Origin: Paraspadella gotoi
Lineage: Eukaryota > Chaetognatha
Reading direction: 5' to 3'
Length of the DNA: 64,000 nucleotides
Assembly: GCA_051294375.1 (NCBI GenBank)
Contig: CM119269.1
Location: forward strand, 20,503,976 to 20,567,975
The notes beneath the pieces were generated by a model. It did no database searches. It was given only the letters and a program-made list of their open reading frames with translations, and was not told where the DNA came from. This document shows positions 1 through 14,100 of the stretch, one piece after another (within the stretch, counting starts at the first letter, position 1; each line of letters starts with the position of its first letter). A program made the position numbers and the translations under genes.

Positions 1-1700
<1,700 letters not shown>

Positions 1701-1719
1701 AAGCCCATACAACCATTTT

Positions 1720-2354
1720 ACGTCGTCTCCCGCCTCTCTCTCCTCCTCCGTCTCCTCGCTCCCTCCCCTCTCCGCGTTCTCTCATCTCCACTCTCCGCCC
1801 CATCTCCTCTCCTCGTCATCGCCTCCTCGCTCCGTCCTCTCTCTCTCAGTTTCTTTGACTCTCTCTCTCTTTCTATCTCTCTCCCCGCTGGAACTGTTTA
1901 CTCCATCGAATCGGACCGAAATCCGACGTCGGCGCCATCTTCGGCGTTCCACAGTGGCGCTCGTAATTTCATTGATGGATATTGTCGTCTACTCATAATT
2001 GGCTGATCTGTCGATCTCATCGTCTGATTGGGGGATTCTTCCCTGTTCTCTAAAATCTAATTCTCAAGGAAAGAGTCTCTGTCGTCTTCTCCATCCATTA
2101 AAAAAAAAAGGCGCCAGAATAGTTAAAACTTTTAACGTCCTCTTTTCCCTTCGCGACCAAAAGAGCGCGCCACGAAATTTAGCGTTCTCGCCCCGGCGTC
2201 ACTCCCCTCGGGACCGCGAGCATTCTCGGCGGCGCCGGTCGCCGTCTTGAATAAAAGCGACGGTTTCGCGCCGACGAATCGGCGCCATTTCCGGCGAGAG
2301 AGATCCCATTTCGCGCCTAATTCCGGTTCCGAGCCTTCCCCATTTGTTCTTTCG
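1720..2354 (+). promoter_or_regulatory. Candidate CpG-rich, TATA-less promoter region of the phosphatase gene
   Basis: The sequence changes from AT-rich to CT-rich and then to CpG-rich. GCGCCATCTT at 1932-1941 and GGCGCCATTT at 2281-2290 resemble the reverse complement of the YY1/Pleiohomeotic core (AAGATGGCG), a motif common near TATA-less starts of housekeeping genes. No TATA box is evident. The region lies upstream of the exon carrying the phosphatase start codon. Inference only: no transcript start can be read from sequence. Confidence 0.4.
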
Positions 2355-2379
2355 NNNNNNNNNNNNNNNNNNNNNNNNN
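2355..2379. other. 25-N assembly gap
   Basis: Exactly 25 N, the same length as the gaps at 8722 and 28545. It is followed by noisy CT and poly-T sequence (2380-2650), as expected for an unpolished gap fill. Confidence 0.95.
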
Positions 2380-2524
2380 CTCTCCCTCCTCTCTCTCTCG
2401 TCTCTCTCTCTCCTGAGTACTCTCTCTCTCTCTCTCTCTCTCTTCTCCCTCCGCTTTCTCTCCTCTCTCTCAGCCTCCTTCTCCTCTCTCTTCCTTCTCT
2501 CTTCTCTCTTTTTTTCCTTTTTTT

Positions 2525-2555
<31 letters not shown>

Positions 2556-3535
2556 CATCTTTTTTTTTCCCTTTTTTTTGTTTTCCCTTTTTTCCTCCTC
2601 CTCCTCCTTTTTTTTTTTTTTTTTTTTTTTTTTTTCTTTTTTTCTTCTACGAAAATCCATAAAGTTGGACAGGCAAAAACTCTTTTACGAAAAAAAAAAG
2701 AAAGAACTGAAATACATAAGACCTTGAAAGAAAGAAAAAAATATTGCGCGTGTGCAAGGTTTTTTTTTATAATGTCGCATTCCGCTCTCCCGATTTGGCC
2801 ATCGATTTAGAACAGCTACTTCCGATTTGGGCGCTACTTTTTCGGCTTTCTCTTTCTCGAAAATCTCTTTTCCCTTCCACGTCTTTTTCGCGCACGTTCT
2901 TTCTTCTCCCGAGTGACCATGAGCTCCTTCTCAAAAACAACATATCCCTGCCGTGTGGAAGACCGCGCGCAACGCGACGCCTTCAGATTCGCGCCAACGG
3001 AAAGCGTCCCCCTGCACGACGATGACCGCGGCGGTACTTAGCTTCTTGACCTACCGTTAAATAGTATCTTTCCTCCAACGTTCCAAAGAGACAAACAATA
3101 ACACAAATTCTCGCGGCGCATTTATGAAGACCGAAAGTGGCGCCGTCGAACTCGAAACGAGAATGACATCCCCGTCCACCCGAAATCGGGGTTCCCGGAA
3201 ATCTATCCGGAAATCCATCCGGAAAATTCTATCCGGAATTATCGGTCCTGAGATCCGCGAGTGAACCTTTCCCACTCTTCGAAAGCTCTTTGCTTCGTCT
3301 AATGATGAAATTTATATCTTCGCAAATTCAATCGCGCTTGCGTATTCCCTGCGACTACCATTTACTCGTTGGAGCTCTCCTTCCCATTCTTCGTCTTTTT
3401 TACCTAAATCGTCCTTACTTTCTGTGTAGCCCTGCCCTCTCCCCCCTCTTTAAATCCTCCCCTTCTCCGCCCCATAAGCCCCCCCTCTCTCTCCGATCGC
3501 CCCTTTTCCATCCGGCGATCCTTCCGTCGAAGTCC

Positions 3536-3624
3536 ATGAGGATGAATTCGACGTCGCTGGAGGGCCGCGTCGACGCCAGACCTTCAGAGTCGCCACCTCC
3601 AAAGATTTCAGAATGTCCACTCAG
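3536..3624 (+). pseudogene. Frame-damaged duplicate of PTPN4-like exon 1
   Basis: It begins with the same MRMNSTSL as the downstream copy and ends at a GTGAGC donor in the same phase (2). Small insertions near 3558, 3582 and 3620 shift the frame, so the tail reads ISECPLR instead of the RFRMSTR of copy 2. In PTPN4/PTPN3 proteins the start is a short RFR-containing segment running into [10 protein letters not shown], so copy 2 is the better exon. Either an error-laden duplicate of one locus or a decayed tandem copy. Confidence 0.6.
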
Positions 3625-4009
3625 GTGAGCCGAGTTCGTTGATTATTTTTTGGATTTTAATAAAATTATTTAGACATGTGGTATATATATGATTGTAAGC
3701 GTTACAATGTCGCGCCCATAATTCATTTTGAATAGAATCACTGAAAAAAAAAGTTTTGAAAGCTGAAAGTACGACTTTAAAAAGTTGATAGATTGAGAAT
3801 TGATAATTTAAAAAAAAAAAAAAATTTCCAAAGTCAAAAGAAAGAGTGAAGAAATAACCAATTGCAATGCGACGAAAAAAACAAAGAGAAAGATGAAAGA
3901 AAAAGAAGTTTGAAGGTTTTCCAAATTTGGTTCCGTTCACATTGCTTTTGAAGGTGAATCCCTTAAGACAAATTTTTTTGGCCGGAAAAAGAGAATAATC
4001 CCCGGGTGA

Positions 4010-4022
4010 GAGAAGAGAGGAG

Positions 4023-4056
<34 letters not shown>

Positions 4057-4079
4057 GAGAGAGAAGAGAGCGAGAGGAC

Positions 4080-4120
<41 letters not shown>

Positions 4121-4175
4121 GAAGAGAGAGAAGAAGAGAGGAGACAAGACAGAGAGAGAAGAGAAGAGGAAGAGA
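4010..4175. repeat. (GA)n-rich tract
   Basis: Imperfect GA/GAA repeat. The equivalent position in copy 2 is the N gap at 5441-5667, which suggests the gap was caused by this tract. Confidence 0.9.
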
Positions 4176-4726
4176 GAAATATTATGTTCAAACAAAGAGA
4201 AAAAAAAAAGAAAAACGAGGGGAGTATCTCTTTTCTTTTTTCTTCTACGAAAATCCCATAAAGTGTGGGAAGGCAACTCTTTTACGAAAAAAAAAGAAGA
4301 CTGAAGACTTAAAAAAGGAAAATATTGCGCGTGTGCAAGTTTTTTTTAATTCGCATTCCCGCTCTCCGATTGGCCGATCGAGTTTAACAGCTACTCCGAT
4401 TGGCTACTTTTTCGGCTTTCTTTCTCGAAATCTCTTTCCCTTCCACGTCTTTTCGCACGTTCTTCTCCCGAGTGACCATGAGCTTCTCAACAACATATCC
4501 TGCGTGTGAAAGACCCGCGCGCACGCGACGCTTCAGTTCGCGCCAACGAAAGCGTCCCCTGGCACGACGATGACCGCGCGCGTACTTAGCTTCTTGACCT
4601 ACCTTAAATAGTATCTTCCTCGCAACGTCCAAAGAGACAACAACAATAACACAAACAATTCCTCGCGGCGCTTTATGAACCGAAAGTGGCGCCGTCGACT
4701 CGAAACGAGAATGACATCCGCGTCAC

Positions 4727-4782
4727 CCGGAAATCGGTCCGGAAATCTATCCGGAAATCCATCCGGAAATCTATCCGGAAAT
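4727..4782. promoter_or_regulatory. 12-bp minisatellite of ETS-like CCGGAAAT sites
   Basis: CCGGAAAT starts at 4727, 4739, 4751, 4763 and 4775, an exact 12-bp spacing, about 280-340 nt upstream of the exon-1 start codon. CCGGAA is the core of ETS-family sites. The equivalent in copy 1 lies at 3195-3240 with four units, the last irregular. Function is inferred, but the periodic array is directly visible. Confidence 0.5.
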
Positions 4783-5064
4783 CGGTCCTGAGATCGCGAG
4801 TGAACCTTCACTCTTCGAAAGCTCTTTGTTCGTCTAATGATGAAATATTTATATCTCGCAAATCAATCGCGCTTCGTATTTCCCGCGACTCATTTACTCG
4901 TTGGAGCTCCCTTCCCTTCTTCGTCTTTTACCCTAAATCGTCCTTAGCTTCTGTGTAGCCCTGCCCTCTCCCCCCTCTTTAAATCCTCCCCTTCTCCGCC
5001 CCATAAGCCCCCCCTCTCTCTCCGATCGCCCCTTTTCCATCCGGCGATCCTTCCGTCGAAGTCC

Positions 5065-5147
5065 ATGAGGATGAATTCGACGTCGTTGAGCGCGTCGACG
5101 CCAGACTTCAGAGTCGCCACCTCCAAAAGATTCAGAATGTCCACCAG
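5065..5147 (+). CDS. PTPN4: Phosphatase exon 1: start codon and N-terminus
   Basis: 27 codons plus two bases, starting at the first ATG of MRMNST and ending ...KRFRMST plus AG at a GTGAGC donor. Joined to exon 2 the protein reads RFRMSTR then [10 protein letters not shown], which matches the N-terminus of vertebrate PTPN4 closely in both spacing and sequence. A second ATG two codons later is an alternative start. Confidence 0.8.
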
Positions 5148-8100
5148 GTGAGCCGAGTTCGTGATATTTGGATTTTATTTAGACATTAGGTATATATTAT
5201 GATTGTAAAGGCGTTACGATGTCGCGCTCATTTTGAATAGATCACTGAAAAGTTGAAAGCTGAAAGTACCGACTTAAAAGTTGAAAATGAGAATTGATAA
5301 TTTAAAAAAAAAAATCAAAGTCAAAAAGAGTGAAGAAATAACAATTGCATGCGAGAAAAAAACAAAGAGAAATAGAAAGAAAAAAGAAAGTTGAAGGTTT
5401 TCCAATTTGGTTCCGTTTCATTCTTTTGAAGGTGAATCCCNNNNNNNNNNNNNNNNNNNNNNNNNNNNNNNNNNNNNNNNNNNNNNNNNNNNNNNNNNNN
5501 NNNNNNNNNNNNNNNNNNNNNNNNNNNNNNNNNNNNNNNNNNNNNNNNNNNNNNNNNNNNNNNNNNNNNNNNNNNNNNNNNNNNNNNNNNNNNNNNNNNN
5601 NNNNNNNNNNNNNNNNNNNNNNNNNNNNNNNNNNNNNNNNNNNNNNNNNNNNNNNNNNNNNNNNNNNTGTTCACAAGAGAAAAAAAGAAAACGAAGGGGA
5701 GTAAAAGACGACTAGTAAAACGCACTATGCTGTGCTATGCTATGTTTCGTCGGAAATTGACGTTTTACGATTAAACTCAATTTTTGGTATAAGGCGGAAT
5801 AACGAAAAGGCTGACAATTTCTATACTAATCCAATATCAAAAACCATCACAAAATTAGGAAATATGATTGCCGTTTCTCTCCCATGATTCAAAAAGCAAA
5901 GCTGGAAACGAAAATTGTATTTATTTTCGATATTTTTCCCTCAAGGGGAGAAAAAAATAAAAGGTTGTGAGGAAAATGTATTCCTCGCAGTGTCTCTTCC
6001 CTGATCCAATCTGTTTTCCTCTTCGGGTGATTACTCTCACCATTTCGACAGAGTTTCCGTTTGGGTCTCAAAAAGCCTAAAGGGAAAAAAGGGGAAGAAG
6101 AACATAAAAGATGAAAAAAAGGAATAGAGGGGAGGAAGATGAAAAGGAAAGGTGGAAAAGAGGTGTAGTGGGGAGGAAGAGGAAAAAGAAAGGTGGAAAG
6201 GAGATGTAGTGGGGAGGAATTAAAAGGTGGAAAAGGGAGGAAGGAAATATGGTGATAGTTCAGGTAAAAATATAAATGAGGATATATTTTGAAAAGAATA
6301 AAATAAAAAAGAACCAAAAAAATGAATAGAATAAAACGAATAAAACGAATAAAAATAATAATCAGAATTAAAATAATAAAAATTATAAAAACAATGAAAT
6401 ATCTACAAGTGAAGAAAAATAAAATAATAACAAAACAATTCTGAAAAAAATGCACAGAAAAAAGGGAAGGATTGTGGGCGGTAGAAAGAAAGAGCTAAAA
6501 AAACTAATGTGAAAAAGAAAATGAAAAGAAATAGGGAGAAGGAAACGAAAATAGAAAACATAATAAAAGTTGAAGAGAAGAAAGAAAAGGGAGGAAAGAA
6601 GGGAGAGAAAACGAAGAATAATGAAACAAGAAAAAAAAGGAAAGAAAAGCAAAAAAAAATCAGAAAAAATGAAGAGAAAAGAAAAAGAAATAAAAATTCG
6701 ACGTGAGAAAAAAAAAACGAAAATTGATGGTAAACGAGGAAGAAACAAGAGGGATCGCGGAAGGGAGGAAGTGTAGAGAGGGAGAGAAGATAAGAAGAGA
6801 GAAGGAAAGAAGAGAAAATTAAAGTCAGGAAAAGAAAAGAAAAGAATTTTTCTCGTGAACCGAGTTTCTCTTTATTGCATCTTTTACATAGTCTGAAACC
6901 CATCCGATGAAATTCATAATAAACTTGAAAAAAAAAGTAACGCAACTGGCATAATTTGAGAAACTGTAGTCTTTTGATTTATTTTCATTATTTGACTAAG
7001 GCATTTTAAAATTCTTATTCATGAATTAAAGAAACTTGTTTATTGAGTCTTTATCTATTTGGTTTTAAAACCTGTTTCTTGCTGTCTCTCTCTTTTTCTG
7101 TCTCTCAGGCTCTTTTCCTCTCGAGACGGAAAAAAGTCAATTTAGTGGAACGAGTTACTTTTCAGTTACTTTTCGATTTTCGGTTTCTTCATTCCAAAAA
7201 TATTATTTAAGGAAGAACTCCTGCGATGATATTCCTCAGAAATAAAAAAAATATAAATTGGGTTTTAATTTATATTCTAATCGTTTATATAATCATATTT
7301 ACGAGATCAAATAAAATCGGAAGTAAAAATTTAAGAAGTTCTGTGAGCCTGATTGACTTTAAAAGCTCTTTAATGATTTCTCAACAAAACTTGTTTCTGA
7401 CGTTGCTTTTTTCGGTTCTTTTTAGTCAAATTATTTGTGAATTTTTATATAGTCCTTTCCTTATTTTTATCAAGCTTTTTTGTTTGTTTTGTTTTTTGGT
7501 TTTTTTTTTGTAACTCGACAAAAAATATTTTTTAATTTCATAAAAATTACTTTTTGATCCTATCAATTACCGAAAAAAACTCGAAATAGTTTTTAATTTT
7601 TAACTATTATATATCACCTTATAAATACAGAAATTGCATTTGTGATTAAATGTTTTTATCTAGTACTATAGTTTATTTCTTTTCCAAATCACAGTGCGGC
7701 GTGAGGAAAAAATATTTAAAAAATATAAAAATTCAATTTGGCTCCAAATTTTCTCTGAGAGGTAAAGTGAAAACGAGGGGCTGACGCAGAAGTGAAAGGA
7801 AAATCTTTCTCTTTTCATTTTCCTCATTGTCAAAACAAAAACCGTTGAAATTGCAATTTAAAAAAAAAAAAACTCGACTTACGTCATCAAATTATTAGCA
7901 TTGATGTACACAGCGACGTAACTTTCTTTATTTGATCCTATTTTTGTAACACAGAACCTACAACGTTCGTGCGTCAGAATTGGCTCACACGAAAAACACT
8001 AAGTCGTTCAAGTCGATCAAATGCATCGTCCACTTTTTGGACGACACTGAGGAGACGTTTGAGGTGAGTGGAACTTTTGACGGTCAACTAGTGGAGGAGT

Positions 8101-11100
8101 TAGTGGGTCAGAGAGTCAGTTATACTGGCCTGGATCACCTTGGGGCAAATTAGTGCGTGAAAACGAATGTTTGTTGGCAACAAATGCAAAATGTACATGA
8201 AATAAGCGAACGCTGACAGAACTCAGAAGGATTAATAAAGTTTAACAAAAAATCGTAGTTTCGAAATGAAAATTGCAGTTTTACGCTGTTTATTACTATT
8301 TTATGTACATTTCTTTTCCTTCAGTTTCCATCAAAATGTTGACGATATCTTCTTATGTGAACTACTAAAAATTTTATTTTTCCCCCCTTTTCCCCTTCTT
8401 TACTTAATTTTTTATCGCGTTGTGTCTTTGTACCCCCTTAAATTGTACATTTTTTCCCTTTTTTTCCAATTTTTTTTCCCCGTCTATTTGTAAATGACTT
8501 TGGTTTGACCTACTATTCGGTTTTTATTCGATACCAAATAAGGAGAAAGGAAGAGTCCGTCTTGAGATCGTCCTCAGACTCTTATGTAGATTACAGAAAC
8601 AATGGGGAAGGAAATGTTTTCGAGTCCCAGGGAGGACGGAGGAGAAAGGTCGGAAGTAAGGAATTCCTAGTATAAAGTAAGAAGTAAAGAGTCAAGGGTT
8701 AACGATAACGATGACTATTACNNNNNNNNNNNNNNNNNNNNNNNNNAAAGGTTAAAGGATAAAGATGAATATTAAGGATTATTGTATGTTTGTATTTTAA
8801 GCGTTAGAGATATGAGAAAAAATAGTAGTATTAATAAGTTTTGGTTATGTTTTGTTTTTTTTTTTTGTGTGCTTTTTTTTGTTTTTGGAAAAAAAAGGAG
8901 TGAAAAAATATTAGATATTTGGATTAATTTTTTTTATTATTTAATTTTGTATTAAAGTATTATTATAAAAATATAATAATTGATATTATATTTATGTCTA
9001 TATGATAATTATAATATCATAGATTATGATATATGTATATCATAATTATTTATCTACAATGAATTTAATATAACCACCCACCTCCCCCCCCATAAAGATA
9101 GAAGCTTTATAAAAGGGTATAAATTATAGAATAGGTATTAGTTTTAGAAATATAGAAAAGGATATTTAGGTAATAAATAAGAAATTATATTCTCTTATCC
9201 CCACCTTGACTCCTCCACCCACAGCACCCCCCCCACCGCCACCAGTAGATGGATAGAGGCCATCAAGAAGCAGAATAGGAGAGTAGACCCATCTATATAA
9301 AGTCATTTTAGGAGATACACACTCTTACACGCCTCCACACTCACCGCACACTCCCCAGTTACCACCACGCCTGCCAGGCACCACGACGCGCTACCACCCA
9401 GACGCCACTACCCCCCACCACCCCCCCCCCACCGCCCCCAATTTTTAGATGGGGGAAGTGATAATGGGAGGTTGAATGGAGAAAGGGAGAGATGATGGAT
9501 AGTGTAGGAGAGAGAGTTGGGAGATTTTGAGGAGGAGGAGATAGGGAGGTTAGATGGGGGGGGGTGGGGAGCAATGTAAATGGAGGGAAGTAGTTTAATG
9601 TTGAGGAGAAGTGTGAGTAATATGATTAGGTTATATATAGATGTATAAATTAGTAGTAAAAAGGTGTATATTGAGTAATAATATGATATGAATAAGTAAT
9701 ATGTTAATGGGTATAATGATGGGAAGGTGAGGAAGAACAGTAAAATTGGAATTAAGTATGATTAGAAGAATTATGGTATGATAGTATGGTGGAGGATAAA
9801 AATTGCAGATATTATAAGGAGGTTTGGAAAATAGATAAATTAATTAATTTAATCGGAGTTATTGGGATACTGGAATTTATTTGGAATGTTTGAATAGGTA
9901 ATCATTAATTATTTAAGAGTTATTCGTGGAATGGATTTTATTTTGGAAAAGAGATCACCAAGTTTTAATAGGTAAATATTAATTTATTTAATAGAGAGTT
10001 ATTGGTGGATATGGAATTTATTTGGAAAAAGAGTTGATAGGTAATGATAATTATTTAATGAGTTATTGTGATATTGGAATTTTATTTGGAATGTTTGATA
10101 GTTATATATTAATTATTTAATGAGTTATTGTGGATATGGAATTTTATTGGAATGTTTGATAAAAGGTAATATTAATTATTTAATGAAGTTATTGTGGATA
10201 TTGGAATTTATGTTGGAACTCGGCAAAGTTTGACAAATAGTATATTAATTATTAATGAGTTTATTCGTGGAATATGGACATTTATTTGGAATGTTATGAA
10301 ATAGGTAATATAATTTAAATTTAATGAGTTATCTGTGGATATGGATTTTATTGGAATGTTGAAATAGGTAATATTTATTATTTAATTGAAGTTATTCGTG
10401 ATATGGAATTTTTATTTGGAATGTTTGAATAGGTAATAATAATTATTTTATGAGTTATTGTGGATATGGAATTTTAATTTGGGAATGTTTGAAATAGGTA
10501 ATATTAATTATTTAATGAGTTATTGTGATATGGATTTTATTGGAATGTTTGAAATAGGTAATATTAAATTTATTTAATGAGTTATTGTGGATATGGAATT
10601 TATTTGGAATGTTGAAATAGGTTAATAATTAATTATTTAAGAGTTATTGTGGGATATGGAATTTTATTTTGGAGATGTTTGAATAGGTAATAAATTAATT
10701 CATTTAATGAGTTATTGTGTGATATGGAATTTTATTTGTGGAACAGTTTGAGAAATAGGTAATATTATTAATTTAAATAGAGTTATTGTGGAATATGGAA
10801 TTGGAGAGAGAAAAATGGAGATAATGTTGAAGTATAATATTGTTAAGTGATGAGAAATAATCATTGATTAAATATTATTTTAATATAATTAAATATAGAA
10901 TATAATTATAAATTAAATATAATTTTTTAAAGTTATTTATATAATTAAATTTAACACGTGGAGTTAAAAAAAAGATTAAGAAAAATGTTAGAATGTAGGA
11001 GTTATAGAAATTGAAATTAGTTCAAAAAAAAGAAGATGAAAATCGTGGGATTAGAGAAAGACAGGTAAAAGACAGGAGGAGTAGGCAGTTAAAATATGGT

Positions 11101-14100
11101 AAATAGGGAAGAGTTGGAAAATGTACAGGAAGATTGATAAGAGAAGATAAGGGATTTATAAAAGAATAAGGTGGACTGGTGGATAGGGTAAGGGTTGATT
11201 TGGTTAAAGGGATATTTAGTGGATGAGGAAGGAAAGAAAGAGAGAGAGAGAAGAGAGAGGAGAGAGAGAGAGAGAGAGAGAGAAGAGAAGAGAGAGAGAG
11301 AGAGAGAAGAGATATTAGTGTCAGTTGGTGAAAGTATTGAAATAGAGTTAAAGTAAGAGGATCAGAAAGTTAAAGGAAAATTGAATAATATGATTAAATA
11401 ATTGATATAATAAATTGATATATATGATAATAGTAATTAGAGATTAATTAGAATTTAAGGAGTAGGATGTAATTAAATTAAGTAATAGTAGATATGTTAA
11501 TAAGGGAAAGTATGAATGGGGAGTAAAAAGAAGGGGATTGTAGGAAGAGAAGAATAGGGTTTAGATAAATATAATTGGAGAGAGGGAGAAGAGGGGAGAG
11601 GAGAAAGAGGAGGGAAAGGATGGAAGAGTGGAGAATGGAGAGTGGAAAAAAGATGAAAGATGGATGGAGAGAGAGAGGAGAGAGAAAGAGGAGAGGAGAA
11701 GAGAGAGGAGAGAGAGAAGAGAGAGAGAGAGAGGAGACGAGAGAGAAGAGAGAGGAATGGAGATTAATGAAAGAAAAGGTAGAGAATAGAGAATAAGAGC
11801 ATGGAAGATGAAGAACTCATCGAAAAGGATTATTTCGGTCTCCAATACAACGACCCTTCCTCTTCCTCCTCCTCCTCTTCCTCCTCCGCCTGCCGTCGCT
11901 GGCTCGACCCGGCCAAGACCCTCAAGAAGCAGATCCGGGCCTCGCCCCCTTACGTCTTCCACTTCCGGGTCAAATTCTACGTCATCGATCCGTCCAAGCT
12001 GCAGGAGGAGTACACGCGGTACCACTTTTTCCTCCAGCTGCGGCGGGACGTGGNNNNNNNNNNNNNNNNNNNNNNNNNNNNNNNNNNNNNNNNNNNNNNN
12101 NNNNNNNNNNNNNNNNNNNNNNNNNNNNNNNNNNNNNNNNNNNNNNNNNNNNNNNNNNNNNNNNNNNNNNNNNNNNNNNNNNNNNNNNNNNNNNNNNNNN
12201 NNNNNNNNNNNNNNNNNNNNNNNNNNNNNNNNNNNNNNNNNNNNNNNNNNNNNNNNNNNNNNNNNNNNNNNNNNNNNNNNNNNNNNNNNNNNNNNNNNNN
12301 NNNNNNNNNNNNNNNTCGTCACCCGGTGTCTCATTGAGTAATACCATCTGCTCATGACCAATAAGTACCAATATCGATCTCCAATGGTCCCAAACCTGCG
12401 GGAAGCGTGAGGATGGCCGTAAACTTCTGGAAAACCCTTAAGTCTGATTCCAAGGACCAATTCCATGGCTGCTTGATAGTCCTGGTGGCGGATACCACCC
12501 TTCAGCTCCTTATTCAACGGCACAGGTTTGCCAAATAGATAACCATTAATTCCATTTAATGCAGTTATTGTGGATATGGAATTTCCACAATAACTCTATT
12601 TAAATTAATAATATTACCTATTTCTCAAACTGTTCCACAAATAAAATTCCATATCACACAATAACTCATTAAATGAATTAATTTATTACCTATTCAAACA
12701 TCTCCAAAATAAAATTCCATATCCCACAATAACTCTTAAATAATTAATTATTAACCTATTTCAACATTCCAAATAAATTCCATATCCACAATAACTCATT
12801 AAATAAATTTAATATTACCTATTTCAAACATTCCAATAAAATCCATATCACAATAACTCATTAAATAATTAATATTACCTATTTCAAACATTCCCAAATT
12901 AAAATTCCATATCCACAATAACTCATAAAATAATTATTATTACCTATTCAAACATTCCAAATAAAAATTCCATATCACGAATAACTTCAATTAAATAATA
13001 AATATTACCTATTTCAACATTCCAATAAAATCCATATCCACAGATAACTCATTAAATTTAAATTATATTACCTATTTCATAACATTCCAAATAAATGTCC
13101 ATATTCCACGAATAAACTCATTAATAATTAATATACTATTTGTCAAACTTTGCCGAGTTCCAACATAAATTCCAATATCCACAATAACTTCATTAAATAA
13201 TTAATATTACCTTTTATCAAACATTCCAATAAAATTCCATATCCACAATAACTCATTAAATAATTAATATATAACTATCAAACATTCCAAATAAAATTCC
13301 AATATCACAATAACTCATTAAATAATTATCATTACCTATCAACTCTTTTTCCAAATAAATTCCATATCCACCAATAACTCTCTATTAAATAAATTAATAT
13401 TTACCTATTAAAACTTGGTGATCTCTTTTCCAAAATAAAATCCATTCCACGAATAACTCTTAAATAATTAATGATTACCTATTCAAACATTCCAAATAAA
13501 TTCCAGTATCCCAATAACTCCGATTAAATTAATTAATTTATCTATTTTCCAAACCTCCTTATAATATCTGCAATTTTTATCCTCCACCATACTATCATAC
13601 CATAATTCTTCTAATCATACTTAATTCCAATTTTACTGTTCTTCCTCACCTTCCCATCATTATACCCATTAACATATTACTTATTCATATCATATTATTA
13701 CTCAATATACACCTTTTTACTACTAATTTATACATCTATATATAACCTAATCATATTACTCACACTTCTCCTCAACATTAAACTACTTCCCTCCATTTAC
13801 ATTGCTCCCCACCCCCCCCCATCTAACCTCCCTATCTCCTCCTCCTCAAAATCTCCCAACTCTCTCTCCTACACTATCCATCATCTCTCCCTTTCTCCAT
13901 TCAACCTCCCATTATCACTTCCCCCATCTAAAAATTGGGGGCGGTGGGGGGGGGGTGGTGGGGGGTAGTGGCGTCTGGGTGGTAGCGCGTCGTGGTGCCT
14001 GGCAGGCGTGGTGGTAACTGGGGAGTGTGCGGTGAGTGTGGAGGCGTGTAAGAGTGTGTATCTCCTAAAATGACTTTATATAGATGGGTCTACTCTCCTA

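Larger units (their letters stand above)
2644..4230 (+). repeat. Exon-1 block, upstream copy (noisy duplicate)
   Basis: This block repeats at 4245-5690 in the same orientation and order: a shared leader (CTTCTACGAAAATCC), a 12-bp CCGGAAAT minisatellite, a start-codon exon, the splice donor GTGAGCCGAG and a GA run. Differences are mostly homopolymer and dinucleotide lengths, typical of long-read error. The exon here (3536-3624) differs from copy 2 by a net six bases. Its reading frame shifts in the middle and loses the family-like end of exon 1. I think this copy is an assembly duplicate, but a real tandem duplication cannot be excluded. Confidence 0.7.
4245..5690 (+). repeat. Exon-1 block, downstream copy
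   Basis: Second copy of the block at 2644-4230, generally shorter at homopolymers and with an exon 1 that keeps the family-like frame. After the gap at 5441-5667 the sequence resumes with TGTTCACAAGAG, equivalent to TGTTCAAACAAAG at 4184, so the repeat unit spans the gap. Confidence 0.75.
8747..11796 (+). other. C-depleted, low-quality copy of the surrounding locus
   Basis: On the + strand C is nearly absent except at about 9065-9430. Corrupted versions of clean sequence can be followed in order: the end of the clean intron (8690-8721), exon 3 (about 9143-9300, for example ATAGAAAAGGATATTTAGG), a 62-bp tandem array (about 9840-10793), the clean sequence from 28570 on (10793-11000), exon 5 (about 11000-11175) and the flank at 29030. 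C becomes A or is lost. This order (exon 3, array, exon 5) is the expected gene order, yet it sits upstream of the clean exon 3, so it is a duplicate. Most simply a raw-read gap fill. Confidence 0.8.

Noticed and set aside
6383-6945. Long F/S/L-rich open frames on the - strand
   Set aside because: They come from purine-rich intron sequence on the + strand; no splice sites, no start context, no family match.
9359-9574. A 71-residue protein encoded identically here (-) and at 13802-14017 (+)
   Set aside because: The identity is due to the inverted repeat. The frame lies across and beyond the corrupted copy of exon 3 and has no coding character.
9840-10793. A CRISPR-like array
   Set aside because: The units are contiguous degenerate tandem repeats without unique spacers, in a eukaryotic intron.
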